From Bradyrhizobium sacchari (lineage in GTDB: Bacteria; Pseudomonadota; Alphaproteobacteria; Rhizobiales; Xanthobacteraceae), in the NCBI RefSeq assembly GCF_002068095.1, contig NZ_LWIG01000026.1, positions 308,849 through 372,848 of the forward strand: DNA of 64,000 nucleotides, given 5' to 3'. Every line of letters begins with the position of its first letter. Position 1 is the stretch's first letter. Shown one piece after another: positions 1 through 9,132 of the stretch. A program made the translations under genes and the position numbers. The notes under the pieces are model-generated. The model ran no database searches and was not told the DNA's origin. It saw only the letters and a program-made list of their open reading frames with translations.

Positions 1-512
1 AGGATCGCGCCCCTGCCCCTGGGATCGACCAGCGGCGAGCAGCCGAGCACGGCGAGCGAAGCCTCGGTCTCGCGGTCGATCACTTCGAGCTCGATCCCGG
101 TCTCGGCCGCGACGCGGCTGCGGAACCCCTCGGCATTCGAGGCCGCGCGGCAGGCTTCGGTGGCGATCAGCCGCAACCGCCGCGCCTTGCGCAGATTGAT
201 CTTGTCGCGGCAGATGCTGAGCGCCGCGATGGCGCGCTCGATCGCGGCCTCGCTGATCGAGCCGGTCGCCGAGACCCCCTCGCCGAGCCGGATAATGCGC
301 GAGAAGGAATCGACCACGCGGAAGCCGTCGTGGGTCGGACAGGCGATCAGCAGCCTGCAATTGTTGGTGCCGAGGTCCAGCGCCGCGTAGACGCCGGTTC
401 CCGCCACTTGCGCGGGGACGGCCGGTTCGGTGGCCAACGCCACCGCCGCCATCGACCCCTCCAGCTCACCGTGCGGCCCATGGCCGTCGCGGAGCCGCGT
501 GTGGTCATTCAT
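1..512 (-). CDS. Ppx/GppA family phosphatase (C-terminus beyond window edge)
   Basis: The minus frame opens with ATG at 512 and stays open to the window edge, giving the first 170 residues. The segment YAALDLGTNNCRLLIA (about residues 42-57) is the N-terminal phosphate-binding strand-loop of the ASKHA-fold Ppx/GppA family, and VIDRETEASLAVLGCSPL near the edge matches the conserved block ahead of the second phosphate loop. Family members hydrolyse polyphosphate or pppGpp in the cytoplasm; which substrate applies cannot be told from this fragment. About 40 residues precede the core, an extension of low complexity. The start could be a later ATG at MAAVAL. The gene is divergent from the molybdenum hydroxylase gene. 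Confidence 0.88.
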   Translation of the reverse strand, partial: MNDHTRLRDGHGPHGELEGSMAAVALATEPAVPAQVAGTGVYAALDLGTNNCRLLIACPTHDGFRVVDSFSRIIRLGEGVSATGSISEAAIERAIAALSICRDKINLRKARRLRLIATEACRAASNAEGFRSRVAAETGIELEVIDRETEASLAVLGCSPLVDPRGRGAI

Positions 513-727
513 ACAAACTGTCTTTCCGAGGCCGCTTGGGCCGGTCAGGAATTGCTTTTTCGCCTGAAACATTAGCAGCGCGGCGGGCCTGCGCAACAAC
601 GCATCACATAGGACCATGCCCATTCGTGCGTTGTCGTGAACGGGTCCGTGGGTTATCTGAATAGGGGTCCGGCCCCCCTCCAGGCGCCCGCGAAATCGCG
701 CAAATGCCGGCTTTTCAGGTCGATTCC

Positions 728-3100
728 ATGCAAGAACACACCAAATCGTCCACGCTCGAAAACGCTATTGCACTGCAAAAATATGGCCTCGGGCAGCCCG
801 TCCGCCGCAAGGAGGACGACACCCTGGTGCGCGGCAAGGGCCGCTACACCGATGATTTCAACCTGCCCGGCCAGGCCTATGCCGTGGTGGTCCGCTCCAC
901 CCACGCCCACGGCGTCATCCGCGGCATCGGCCTGGATGCCGCCAAGGCGATGCCGGGCGTGTTGGGGGTGTGGACCGGCAAGGACCTCGACGCCGCCGGC
1001 TATGGCCCCTTCACCTGCGGCCTGCCGCTGAAGAGCCGTGACGGCTCGCCCCTGCTCCAGACCAACCGCCAGCCGCTGGCGACCGACAAGGTCCGCTTCG
1101 TCGGCGATCCCGTCGCCTTCGTGGTGGCGGAGACGCTGGCCCAGGCGCGCGACGCTGCCGAGGCGGTCGAGCTCGATATCGAGCCACTGCCGGCGGTGAC
1201 GGACCCTGAGGAAGCCGCCAAGCCCGGCGCGCCGCAGCTTTACGACCACATCCCGAACAACGTCGCGCTCGACTACCACTATGGCGACATGGACAAGGTC
1301 AATGCGGCCTTTGCCAGCGCCGCCCACGTCACCAGGATCGACATCGAGAACACCCGCGTCGCGGTGGTCTCGATGGAGCCGCGCGTAGGGCTCGCCTCCT
1401 ACGACAAGAAGACCGAGCGCTACACACTCCAGGTGCCGACGCAGGGCGTTGCGGGCAACCGCGCCAACCTCGCCAAGAATCTGAAGGTGCCGAACGAGAA
1501 GGTGCGCATCCTCACCGCCAATGTCGGCGGCTCCTTCGGCATGAAAAACATCAACTACCCCGAATACATGTGCATCCTGTACGCGGCGAAGGAACTGGGC
1601 AAGCCGGTGAAGTGGCTCGACGAACGCTCCACCAGCTTCCTCTCCGACAGCCACGGCCGCGCGCAGAAGATCCATGCCGAGCTGGCGCTCGATGCCGAGG
1701 GGCATTTCCTCGCGGCAAAACTGTCTGGCTACGGCAATCTCGGCGCCTATATCACCGGCGTTGCGCCGGGACCGCTCTCGCTCAACACCGGCAAGAATTT
1801 TTCCAGCGTCTACCGCACGCCGTTGATGGCCGTCGACATCAAGACGGTGCTGACCAACACCACGCTGATGGGTGCCTATCGCGGCGCCGGCCGCCCCGAG
1901 GCGAACTACTACATGGAGCGGCTGATCGACCGCGCCGCCGACGAGATGGGCATCAACCGCCTGACCTTGCGCAAGCGCAACTTCATCAAGCCGAACCAGA
2001 TCCCGTTCGCGGCATCCTCCGGCGTCACCTATGACAGCGGCGACTTCCAGGCCGTCTTCAACAAGGCGCTCGAAATCTCCGACCACGAGAACTTCGCCAA
2101 GCGCAAGAAGGAGAGCAAGAAGGCCGGCAAGCTGCGCGGCATCGCCGTCGGCTCCTATCTCGAGGTGACCGCGCCGCCGAGCCCCGAGCTCGGCAAGATC
2201 GTGTTCGACGCTGACGGCACCGTGCAGCTCATCACCGGCACGCTCGATTACGGCCAGGGCCATGCGACGCCCTTCGCGCAGGTGCTGTGCGAGCAGTTAG
2301 GGGTACCCTTCGAGAGCGTGAAGTTGGTGCAGGGCGACAGCGACATCGTTCACACCGGCAACGGCACCGGCGGCTCGCGCTCGATCATGGCGAGCGGGCA
2401 GGCCATCGTGGGGGCCGCAAAACTCGTCATCGAGAAAGGCAAGCGCGCCGCCGCCCACATGCTCGAAGCGTCCGAGGCCGACATCGAGTTCGCCGACGGC
2501 AGTTTTACGATCGCCGGCACCGACCGCAGCATCGACATCATGGAGCTCGCCAGGAAGCTGCATGACAGCAAGGTGCCGGACGGCGTGCCCGACTCGCTCG
2601 ACGTCGACCACACCAGCGAACCGGTCGCGTCCGCATTCCCGAACGGCTGCCACGTCGCCGAGGTCGAGATCGACCCGGAGACCGGCGTGGTGCAGATCGT
2701 GCGCTACAGCGCCGTCAACGATTTCGGCACGGTGATCAATCCGATGCTGGTCGCAGGCCAGCTCCATGGCGGCGTGGTCCAGGGCATCGGCCAGGCGCTG
2801 ATGGAGCATGTCCGCTACGACGAGAGCGGCCAGCCGATCACGGGCTCGCTGATGGACTACGCCCTGCCCCGCGCCGAGGACGTGCCGTTCATGACCGTCG
2901 GCGACCACCCGGTGCCGGCCACGACCAACCCGCTCGGCAGCAAGGGCTGCGGCGAAGCGGGCTGTGCCGGCAGCCTGTCGACCGTGGTGAACGCGGTGCT
3001 CGATGCACTATCAGACTACGGCATCAAGCACATCGACATGCCGCTGACCCCGGAGCGGGTGTGGCGCGCGATTCAGGACGCGAAGGGGAAAGCGGCGTAA
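728..3100 (+). CDS. Xanthine dehydrogenase family molybdopterin-binding large subunit (CoxL-like, form II)
   Basis: A 790-residue protein with the N-terminal aldehyde oxidase a/b hammerhead (KGRYTDDFNLPGQAYAV) followed by the large Mo-cofactor domain. The active-site loop near residue 382 reads AYRGAGRPEANYY, the form II signature, not the AYRCSFR of true CO dehydrogenase. The catalytic Glu lies in GCGEAGCAG near residue 742. Family members hydroxylate aldehydes, N-heterocycles or related substrates and normally work with FAD and [2Fe-2S] subunits; neither is adjacent here. I chose ATG 728 because AGG lies about 8 nt upstream; ATG 704 is in frame but has no ribosome-binding site. The substrate is unknown. 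Confidence 0.9.
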   Translation: MQEHTKSSTLENAIALQKYGLGQPVRRKEDDTLVRGKGRYTDDFNLPGQAYAVVVRSTHAHGVIRGIGLDAAKAMPGVLGVWTGKDLDAAGYGPFTCGLPLKSRDGSPLLQTNRQPLATDKVRFVGDPVAFVVAETLAQARDAAEAVELDIEPLPAVTDPEEAAKPGAPQLYDHIPNNVALDYHYGDMDKVNAAFASAAHVTRIDIENTRVAVVSMEPRVGLASYDKKTERYTLQVPTQGVAGNRANLAKNLKVPNEKVRILTANVGGSFGMKNINYPEYMCILYAAKELGKPVKWLDERSTSFLSDSHGRAQKIHAELALDAEGHFLAAKLSGYGNLGAYITGVAPGPLSLNTGKNFSSVYRTPLMAVDIKTVLTNTTLMGAYRGAGRPEANYYMERLIDRAADEMGINRLTLRKRNFIKPNQIPFAASSGVTYDSGDFQAVFNKALEISDHENFAKRKKESKKAGKLRGIAVGSYLEVTAPPSPELGKIVFDADGTVQLITGTLDYGQGHATPFAQVLCEQLGVPFESVKLVQGDSDIVHTGNGTGGSRSIMASGQAIVGAAKLVIEKGKRAAAHMLEASEADIEFADGSFTIAGTDRSIDIMELARKLHDSKVPDGVPDSLDVDHTSEPVASAFPNGCHVAEVEIDPETGVVQIVRYSAVNDFGTVINPMLVAGQLHGGVVQGIGQALMEHVRYDESGQPITGSLMDYALPRAEDVPFMTVGDHPVPATTNPLGSKGCGEAGCAGSLSTVVNAVLDALSDYGIKHIDMPLTPERVWRAIQDAKGKAA

Positions 3101-3109
3101 CTCGTTGTT

Positions 3110-3257
3110 CACCTCTCCCCGCTTGCGGGGAGAGGTCGAAGCCGGAGCGTAGCGAGGCTTCGGGTGAGGGGGACTCTCCGCGAGTCCAACTCTCACCGTC
3201 TTTGCGGAGACTCCCCCTCACCCGGCGCTTCGCGCCGACCTCTCCCCGCAAGCGGGG
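3110..3257. repeat. Long inverted repeat, family C copy 1
   Basis: The outer arms are CTCTCCCCGCTTGCGGGGAG-type sequence on the left and CCTCTCCCCGCAAGCGGGG on the right, with inner arms GGGTGAGGGGGA and CCCCCTCACCC. It fills the gap between convergent genes. A related element lies at 10071-10206. It resembles the intergenic palindromic elements of Bradyrhizobium and could fold in RNA as a bidirectional terminator. Confidence 0.85.
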
Positions 3258-3270
3258 CGAGGCGAAGGGC

Positions 3271-4071
3271 CTACGCCACCGCCTGCTCGCGCGGCTGGTA
3301 GATTGCGGTGTGCAGGCAGTGCGCCAGTGGCGTCGTGCCGTTGGCGACGACGAGTGCGTCGAGCTCGACGAAGCGGTGGCCCTTCTTCTCGTAGTTGGCG
3401 GTGACTTTTGCGCGCGCGGTGATCTCGTCGCCGGCGCGCGCGGCGGATAGCAGCTGCATGCGGCTGCCGACGTGGATCCACGGCCCGAGGATGGTGTTGT
3501 CCACCAGCACGCGGTTCATGACACGCTGGATCAGACCGGGATGGCCGAGGCCCTCGCGCGCGAAGATCGGGTCGGTCTCCCTGATGTCGGCGAGATACTC
3601 GCTCGCCGCCTGCCCGGCCCAGTGGCGCGGCACCGTTCCGAGCCATTTGCCGGTCTCGAAGGTGCCCGGGCTGACAGGCTTGCGCTCGGCGATCGCGGGG
3701 ACCTCGACGTAGTCACTCAGCGATACCGCGGGCACGGCCGCCGGCAGCGATGCCGTCCCCGTGGCGCAGAGCGTGGTGCGGCTGAAGACCTCGATCGTGA
3801 GCAGGCCGTTGTGCTCGGTGGCATCGACGTCGGCGGCCTCGCCGTCATAAACCGGCTTGATGAAGCGCGCTTCGACCAAGCTGCGGGTGAGGAAATCGCA
3901 GCCCCAGCGCGCGATCGGCACGTGCATCATGTAGGCGAAGACGTCGACGCCGGGGACCAGCCCACCCTCGAAGCCGAAGCGGCGCGCCACATTGTCGTCA
4001 TGCATCTTGTTTTCGGACTGTTTGGCGGTGTTGTAGGCCTCGACGCGCCAAGTTTGAAGCCGGTTCGGCAT
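3271..4071 (-). CDS. MaoC-like hotdog-fold protein
   Basis: A 266-residue protein whose N-terminal half (DDNVARRFGFEGGLVPGVDVFAYM in two pieces, residues about 24-47) resembles the MaoC/hotdog dehydratase layout, with RFIKPVYDGEAADVDA typical of the second strand. The length suits a double hotdog. A clear D-x4-H hydratase dyad is not visible, so enzymatic activity on enoyl-CoA is uncertain; a thioesterase or binding role is possible. The ATG at 4071 is preferred to upstream in-frame starts because the homologous segment begins MPNRLQTWRVEAYN. It is divergent from the YaiI gene with about 107 bp between starts. Confidence 0.75.
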   Translation of the reverse strand: MPNRLQTWRVEAYNTAKQSENKMHDDNVARRFGFEGGLVPGVDVFAYMMHVPIARWGCDFLTRSLVEARFIKPVYDGEAADVDATEHNGLLTIEVFSRTTLCATGTASLPAAVPAVSLSDYVEVPAIAERKPVSPGTFETGKWLGTVPRHWAGQAASEYLADIRETDPIFAREGLGHPGLIQRVMNRVLVDNTILGPWIHVGSRMQLLSAARAGDEITARAKVTANYEKKGHRFVELDALVVANGTTPLAHCLHTAIYQPREQAVA

Positions 4072-4178
4072 GGGGCATTGTCCCTGTATTCTTGTTGTTT
4101 CGGGGCCGATCGTAGGGCCCAGGGAACAGCGGTCAATCCCCTCGCCTTTGCGGCCCGAATGCGGTACCACGCGGCGGA

Positions 4179-4682
4179 ATGACCGAGACTCCCACCCGCA
4201 TCTATGTCGACGCCGACGCCTGCCCGGTGAAGGACGAGATTTATCGCGTCGCGATCCGGCACGGCGTGCCTGTGAGCGTTGTCGCCGGCAACTTCATCCG
4301 CGTGCCCCACGATCCCCTCGTCGAGCGGATCGCCGCAGGTAGCGGCATGGACGCGGCCGACGACTGGATCGCCGAGCGCGCCAGGCCCGGCGACGTCGTG
4401 ATCACCTCCGACATTCCGCTGGCCAGCCGCTGCGTCAAGGCAGGTGCCGATGTGATCGCACCGAACGGAAAACCGTTCACCGAGGAGTCGATCGGCATGA
4501 CGCTGGCGGTGCGCAACCTGATGACGGATCTGCGCTCGGCCGGCGAAGTCACCGGCGGCCCGCGCTCGTTCGCGCAGCGCGACCGCTCCGCTTTCCTCTC
4601 CGCGCTCGACCAGACGCTGCGCCGGATTCAGCGCCGCCGCGCCGACCAGGCCGCCACGAGCCAGAATTTGGGCCAAGGTTAG
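4179..4682 (+). CDS. YaiI/YqxD family protein (DUF188, UPF0178)
   Basis: A 167-residue protein with the diagnostic N-terminus [18 protein letters not shown] (residues 6-23), followed by GNFIRVP and the [20 protein letters not shown] block (residues about 58-80) of the PIN-like DUF188 family. The conserved acidic residues of the PIN-like pocket (D11, D13, D78) are present, which suggests a metal-dependent nuclease-type fold, but no function has been assigned with confidence. The stop at 4682 is separated from the next ATG by 2 bp, so it is probably cotranscribed with the ABC-F gene. Confidence 0.9.
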   Translation: MTETPTRIYVDADACPVKDEIYRVAIRHGVPVSVVAGNFIRVPHDPLVERIAAGSGMDAADDWIAERARPGDVVITSDIPLASRCVKAGADVIAPNGKPFTEESIGMTLAVRNLMTDLRSAGEVTGGPRSFAQRDRSAFLSALDQTLRRIQRRRADQAATSQNLGQG

Positions 4683-4684
4683 TC

Positions 4685-6496
4685 ATGGCGCCGCCGCTGA
4701 TCCAACTGAAAGACATCAGGCTGACTTTTGGCGGCACGCCGCTGCTGTCGGGCGTCGAACTCAATGTCGCGCCAGGCGAGCGCGTCTGCCTGATCGGCCG
4801 CAACGGCTCGGGCAAGTCGACGCTGCTCAGGATAGCGGCGGGCCTCGTCGAGCCCGACGGCGGCACCCGCTTCGTGCAGCCCGGCGCGACCGTCCGCTAT
4901 TTGCCGCAGGAGCCTGACTTCGGCGACCACAAGACCACGCTCGCCTATGTCGAGTCGGGGCTCGCGCCGGGTGACGACCATCACCAGGCGCGCTACCTGC
5001 TCGAGCAGCTTGGCCTCACCGGCGACGAGGACCCGCACAATCTCTCCGGCGGCGAGGCGCGTCGTGCCGCGCTGGCATGCGTGCTGGCGCCCTCGCCCGA
5101 CATCCTGCTGCTGGACGAACCCACCAACCATCTCGACCTCTCCACCATCGAGTGGCTGGAGCAGGAGCTCGACGGCCGCCGCAGCGCGCTGGTGATCATC
5201 AGCCACGACCGCCGCTTCCTGACCAATCTGTCGCGCTCGACGGCATGGCTCGACCGCGGCAGGATCAAGCAGATCGACCGCGGCTTTGCTTCGTTCGAAA
5301 CCTGGCGCGATGAGGTGCTGGCCGAGGAAGAGCGCGACCAGCACAAGCTCGACCGCAAGATCGTCGACGAGGAGCACTGGCTGCGCCACGGCGTCTCGGG
5401 CCGGCGCAAGCGCAACGTCAAGCGCCTCGCCAATCTTCACGCACTGCGCGACCAGCGCCGCAACTATCGCGGCACCGCCGGCACCGCCAGTCTCGCCGCG
5501 GCCGAGGCGGAGCAATCCGGCAAGCTGGTGATCGAGGCGAAGGCCATCACCAAGGCCTATGGCGAGAGAAAGATCGTCGAGAGCTTCTCGACGCGCATCC
5601 AGCGCGGCGACCGGCTCGGCATCATCGGCCCGAACGGCGCCGGCAAGACCACGCTGGTCAATCTGCTCACCGGCGGCGCGCAGCCTGACGCCGGCATCGT
5701 GCGGCTTGGCGCCAATCTGGAGATAGCCACGCTCGACCAGCACCGCGAAAGCCTCGACCCGAAGTCGACGCTGGCCGAAGCCCTGACCGGCGGCCGCGGC
5801 GACCAGATCATGGTCGGCGGCAGGCCGAAGCATGTGGTCGGCTACATGAAGGACTTCCTGTTCAGCCAGGAGCAGCGTGGCACGCCTGTGGAGGTGCTCT
5901 CCGGCGGCGAGCGCGGCCGGCTGATGCTGGCCCGCGCGCTTGCGAAGCCGTCGAACCTCCTCGTGCTGGACGAGCCGACCAACGACCTCGATCTCGAAAC
6001 GCTCGACGTGCTCGAGGAGATGCTCGGCGACTACGAAGGCACCGTCATCCTGATCAGCCATGACCGCGACTTCCTCGACCGCGTCGTCACCTCCGTGATT
6101 GCGCCGGAAGGCAACGGCAAATGGATCGAATATGCAGGCGGCTACAGCGACATGCTGGCGCAGCGCGGCGCCGACCTGAAACGCGAGACCGCGAAGGCGC
6201 AGCCGGCCGCGGAAAAGAAAGAGGAACGCGCCGCTGCTCCGTCATCGGCGCCGAAGCGGAAGCTGAGCTTCAACGAGAAGCACGCGCTGGAAACGCTGCC
6301 GAAGAAGATGGAGACGTTGCAGGCCGATATTGCAAAATTGCAGCGGGTGCTCGACGATCCCAATCTCTATGCGAAAGATCGCAAGAAATTTGACGATACG
6401 TCGGCCGCGATCGCCAAGGCGCACGAAGAACTGTCTGCCGCCGAAGAGCGCTGGCTCGAACTTGAAATGCTCCGCGAAGAGATAGAACAGGCCTAG
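4685..6496 (+). CDS. ABC-F family ATPase (Uup-like)
   Basis: A 603-residue protein with two ABC nucleotide-binding domains and no membrane segment. Domain 1 has Walker A GRNGSGKST (about residue 38), signature NLSGGEARR and Walker B LLLDEPTNHLDLS. Domain 2 has GPNGAGKTT, VLSGGERGR and LVLDEPTNDLDLE. They are joined by the charged linker typical of ABC-F translation factors. A C-terminal region (residues about 520-603) rich in Lys, Glu and Ala should form the coiled-coil DNA/ribosome-binding tail of Uup. ABC-F proteins act on ribosomes in the cytoplasm; Uup also affects precise excision of transposons in E. coli. It is the second gene of a probable two-gene operon. Confidence 0.93.
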   Translation: MAPPLIQLKDIRLTFGGTPLLSGVELNVAPGERVCLIGRNGSGKSTLLRIAAGLVEPDGGTRFVQPGATVRYLPQEPDFGDHKTTLAYVESGLAPGDDHHQARYLLEQLGLTGDEDPHNLSGGEARRAALACVLAPSPDILLLDEPTNHLDLSTIEWLEQELDGRRSALVIISHDRRFLTNLSRSTAWLDRGRIKQIDRGFASFETWRDEVLAEEERDQHKLDRKIVDEEHWLRHGVSGRRKRNVKRLANLHALRDQRRNYRGTAGTASLAAAEAEQSGKLVIEAKAITKAYGERKIVESFSTRIQRGDRLGIIGPNGAGKTTLVNLLTGGAQPDAGIVRLGANLEIATLDQHRESLDPKSTLAEALTGGRGDQIMVGGRPKHVVGYMKDFLFSQEQRGTPVEVLSGGERGRLMLARALAKPSNLLVLDEPTNDLDLETLDVLEEMLGDYEGTVILISHDRDFLDRVVTSVIAPEGNGKWIEYAGGYSDMLAQRGADLKRETAKAQPAAEKKEERAAAPSSAPKRKLSFNEKHALETLPKKMETLQADIAKLQRVLDDPNLYAKDRKKFDDTSAAIAKAHEELSAAEERWLELEMLREEIEQA

Positions 6497-6497
6497 C

Positions 6498-6542
6498 GCG
6501 CATTCCGCAAAAGTGGGTACCGGTTTTGCGATCAGAATGCGC
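6498..6542. repeat. Short nested palindrome, family D
   Basis: GCGCATTC at 6498-6505 pairs with GAATGCGC at 6535-6542, and CGCAAAA pairs with TTTTGCG inside, around GTGGGTACCGG. It begins right after the ABC-F stop codon and ends 18 bp before the next ATG. The same GTGGGTACCGGTTTT core is familiar from many intergenic sites in Bradyrhizobium and Rhodopseudomonas. It may act as an RNA hairpin between the two genes. Confidence 0.85.
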
Positions 6543-6560
6543 GCCAACTAAGAGACTCCC

Positions 6561-7640
6561 ATGACCACTTCCCTCGCCGCCAAGATCGCCCGCGAATACG
6601 GCACTCCCTGCGCCGTCATCGACATGGACAGGGTCGAGCGCAACATCGCGCGGATCCAGAAAGCCTGCGACGACGCCGGCATCGCCAACCGCCCCCACAT
6701 CAAGACGCACAAGAATCCGACGATTGCCAAGATGCAGGTCGCGGCCGGCGCCAAGGGCATCACCTGCCAGAAAATCGGCGAAGCCGAGATCATGGCCAAT
6801 GCCGGCATCGACGACATCCTGATCAGCTACAATCTGCTGGGCGAGGAAAAGATGGCGCGGCTTGGCGCGCTGAATGCCAAGACCAGCATGACGGTCGCCG
6901 CGGACAACTCCACCGTCGTCGCCGGACTGCCGAAGGCCGCCGCGGCATCCGGCCGCCCGCTCTCGGTCGTGGTCGAGTGCGACACGGGCCGCAAGCGCGC
7001 GGGCGTCGAGACACCGGCGGAGGCGATCGCGCTGGCGCGCGAGATCGCCGCGTCAAAGGGACTCCAGTTCGCCGGCTTCATGCTCTACCCCACCGAAACC
7101 GGCTGGGCTGACGCACAGAAATTCTACGACGAAGCGCTGGCGGGCGTGCGCGCGCACGGGCTGGACGCAAAGATCGTCTCGACCGGCGGCACGCCGAACC
7201 TCGTCAATATCGGCAAGCTCAAGGGCGGCACCGAGCACCGCTTCGGCACCTATATCTACAACGACCGCATGCAGGTCGCGGCCGGATCCGCCACCTGGGA
7301 CGACTGCGCGCTGCACATCTATTCGACCGTGGTGAGCCGCGCCGCGCCCGAGCGCGGCATTCTCGATGCCGGCTCCAAGACGCTGACCACGGACACCGGC
7401 GGCCTCGATGGCCACGGCCTGATCCTGGAGCACCCCGAGGCCAAGATCGCAAAATTTGCCGAGGAGCACGGCTTCCTCGACCTCTCCCGCAGCAACACGC
7501 GCCCGAATGTCGGCGACGTCGTCCGCATCGTGCCGAACCACGTCTGCGTCGTCGTCAACATGATGGACGAGGTGGTTATGGTCCGAGGCGAGGAAATCAT
7601 CGGCACGCTGCCGGTGGCGGCGCGCGGGAAGCTGCGGTAG
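6561..7640 (+). CDS. D-threonine aldolase / D-serine dehydratase-like PLP enzyme (DSD1 family)
   Basis: A 359-residue fold-type III PLP enzyme. The N-terminal alanine racemase-like barrel carries the PLP-lysine motif RPHIKTHKNP (about residues 46-55), and the C-terminal D-serine dehydratase-like domain contains the late motif VPNHVCVVVN (residues about 327-336) that in this family holds the metal-binding His and Cys. Family enzymes cleave D-threonine or related D-3-hydroxy amino acids to glycine and an aldehyde, or dehydrate D-serine. Substrate cannot be fixed by sequence alone. The ATG at 6561 follows GAGAC. It is the last plus-strand gene before a convergent junction. Confidence 0.88.
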   Translation: MTTSLAAKIAREYGTPCAVIDMDRVERNIARIQKACDDAGIANRPHIKTHKNPTIAKMQVAAGAKGITCQKIGEAEIMANAGIDDILISYNLLGEEKMARLGALNAKTSMTVAADNSTVVAGLPKAAAASGRPLSVVVECDTGRKRAGVETPAEAIALAREIAASKGLQFAGFMLYPTETGWADAQKFYDEALAGVRAHGLDAKIVSTGGTPNLVNIGKLKGGTEHRFGTYIYNDRMQVAAGSATWDDCALHIYSTVVSRAAPERGILDAGSKTLTTDTGGLDGHGLILEHPEAKIAKFAEEHGFLDLSRSNTRPNVGDVVRIVPNHVCVVVNMMDEVVMVRGEEIIGTLPVAARGKLR

Positions 7641-7660
7641 GCGCGCGCCGTTCCCGCGGC

Positions 7661-7746
7661 CGTCACTGCGAGGAGTTCTTGCGACGAAGCAATCCAGACT
7701 ACCGCCGAGGAGAGATTCTGGATTGCTTCGCCGCGCTCGCATGACG
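7661..7746. repeat. Long inverted repeat, family A copy 1
   Basis: CGTCACTGCGAG at the left end pairs imperfectly with CTCGCATGACG at the right; the inner arms are GACGAAGCAATCCAGA and TCTGGATTGCTTCGCC. It sits between convergent genes. Further copies lie at 15884-15969, 31659-31738 and 56068-56152. Confidence 0.9.
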
Positions 7747-7750
7747 TTGG

Positions 7751-8980
7751 TTAGCGACTGCACCACTCCAGCACACCCCTGCCCGCGGCCGCCCCGGTCG
7801 CGAACGAAGCCTGCAGCAGATAACCGCCTGTCGGCGCCTCCCAGTCCAGCATCTCGCCGGCGGCGAACACGCCGGGCAATTTGCGCAGCATGAAGTGGTC
7901 GTCGAGCTCGGGGAAGGCGATCCCGCCCGCCGTCGAGATGGCCCGCTCGATCGGGGCCGTACCGGTGAGCTGAAGCGGAATGGCGTTGATGAGCTGCGCA
8001 AGCTGCGCCGGCGAGAACGAGGCCAGCGGCCGGCCGGAGGCGATGGCGGCTTCCTGCATCAGGCCGATACCGACCGGCGACAATTGCGCCGCCTTGCGCA
8101 GGAAGTTTGCCAGCGATTGCTTGCCGCGTGTGCCCGACAGGCGCGTGTTCAGCGCCCCGGCGTCGAGGTCAGGCCGCAATGCGATCGTCAGCCGCGCCTC
8201 TCCGAGATCCAGCACCGCCTCGCGCAGCTCGGCCGAGAGCGCATAGATCGCGCCGCCTTCGATGCCGCTGCGGGTGATCATCGCTTCGCCGCGCACCGTG
8301 TGCGCGCCGACCGTCAGCGCCACACCCTTGAGCGGCTGCCCCTCGAAGCGGTCACGGAAAACATCGGACCATGTAACCGTGAAGCCGGAATTGGCTGGGC
8401 GCAATCTTGAGATCGCAATGCCTTTGGCAGTGAGGATGTTGACCCAGCCGCCATCCGAGCCCAGGCGCGGCCAGCTTGCACCGCCGAGCGCGAGCACGGT
8501 GGCGCGCGCGGCGACGGCTGACGTGCCAGCAGGTGTTTGAAACAGCAGCCGCCCTTCGCCGTCCCAGCCCGTCCAGCGATGGCGAAAGGCAAACCGGACG
8601 CCGGCGGCATCGAGCCGCCGCAACCAGGCGCGCAGCAAGGGGGAGGCCTTGAAGGTTTTTGGGAACACCCGCCCGCTGCTGCCGACGAAGGTGACCTGTC
8701 CGAGCGCCGCGCTCCAGTCGCGCAGCGCATCGGGCGGAAATGCTTCGATTGCGGTGCGCAAATGCGGCGTCGCCTCACGGTAGCGCGTGAGGAAATCCGG
8801 CAGCGGCTCGGTGTGGGTGAGGTTGAGGCCGCCGCGACCGGCCATCAGGAATTTGCGACCAGCCGACGGCATGCCGTCGTAGACGGTGACACTTGCACCG
8901 CCCTGCGCCAGCACCTCCGCCGCCATCAGCCCGGCGGGACCGGCACCGATGACGGCGATGTGGTTGTCGGTTGTGGTCAT
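7751..8980 (-). CDS. HI0933/BaiN-type FAD flavoprotein (TIGR03862-like)
   Basis: A 409-residue protein with an N-terminal Rossmann FAD motif GAGPAGLMAAEVLAQGG (residues 11-27) and the HI0933-specific GRKFLMAGRGGLNLTHTE (residues about 42-59). The C-terminal GGIAFPELDDHFMLRKLPG and GVFAAGEMLDWEAPTGGYLL close the FAD site. The family consists of cytoplasmic FAD-dependent oxidoreductases; the gut BaiN enzyme reduces bile-acid intermediates, but that activity should not be transferred here. It is last in the minus-strand run, separated from the SDR gene by a family B repeat. Confidence 0.88.
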   Translation of the reverse strand: MTTTDNHIAVIGAGPAGLMAAEVLAQGGASVTVYDGMPSAGRKFLMAGRGGLNLTHTEPLPDFLTRYREATPHLRTAIEAFPPDALRDWSAALGQVTFVGSSGRVFPKTFKASPLLRAWLRRLDAAGVRFAFRHRWTGWDGEGRLLFQTPAGTSAVAARATVLALGGASWPRLGSDGGWVNILTAKGIAISRLRPANSGFTVTWSDVFRDRFEGQPLKGVALTVGAHTVRGEAMITRSGIEGGAIYALSAELREAVLDLGEARLTIALRPDLDAGALNTRLSGTRGKQSLANFLRKAAQLSPVGIGLMQEAAIASGRPLASFSPAQLAQLINAIPLQLTGTAPIERAISTAGGIAFPELDDHFMLRKLPGVFAAGEMLDWEAPTGGYLLQASFATGAAAGRGVLEWCSR

Positions 8981-9014
8981 GGCGGGAGTTTAAGCCAGAT
9001 TCTCGCGCCAAGCT

Positions 9015-9119
9015 CGTCATTCCGGGGCGCGCGTAGCGCGAGGCCGGAATCCATTGGGCGGCAGGTTCTGAAGCACGATGGATTCCGGGCTCGATGCTTC
9101 GCATCGCCCCGGAATGACG
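9015..9119. repeat. Long inverted repeat, family B copy 1
   Basis: CGTCATTCCGGGGCGCGCG at the left pairs with the right end CGCCCCGGAATGACG, with inner arms GGAATCCATTG and GATGGATTCCGG. It lies between the flavoprotein start and the SDR stop. Other copies are at 10777-10881, 41113-41195 and 42709-42790. Confidence 0.9.
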
Positions 9120-9132
9120 GCGGAGGTTGGAG

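Noticed and set aside
704..727. ATG 704 as start of the molybdenum hydroxylase
   Set aside because: No ribosome-binding site precedes it, while the ATG at 728 has one; it cannot be fully excluded.
653..2263. A 536-codon minus-strand frame opposite the molybdenum hydroxylase gene
   Set aside because: Composition is typical of antisense frames in high-GC genes and the plus-strand product is unmistakable.
4679..6061. A 460-codon minus-strand frame opposite the ABC-F gene
   Set aside because: It mirrors the two ABC cassettes and shows no independent motif.
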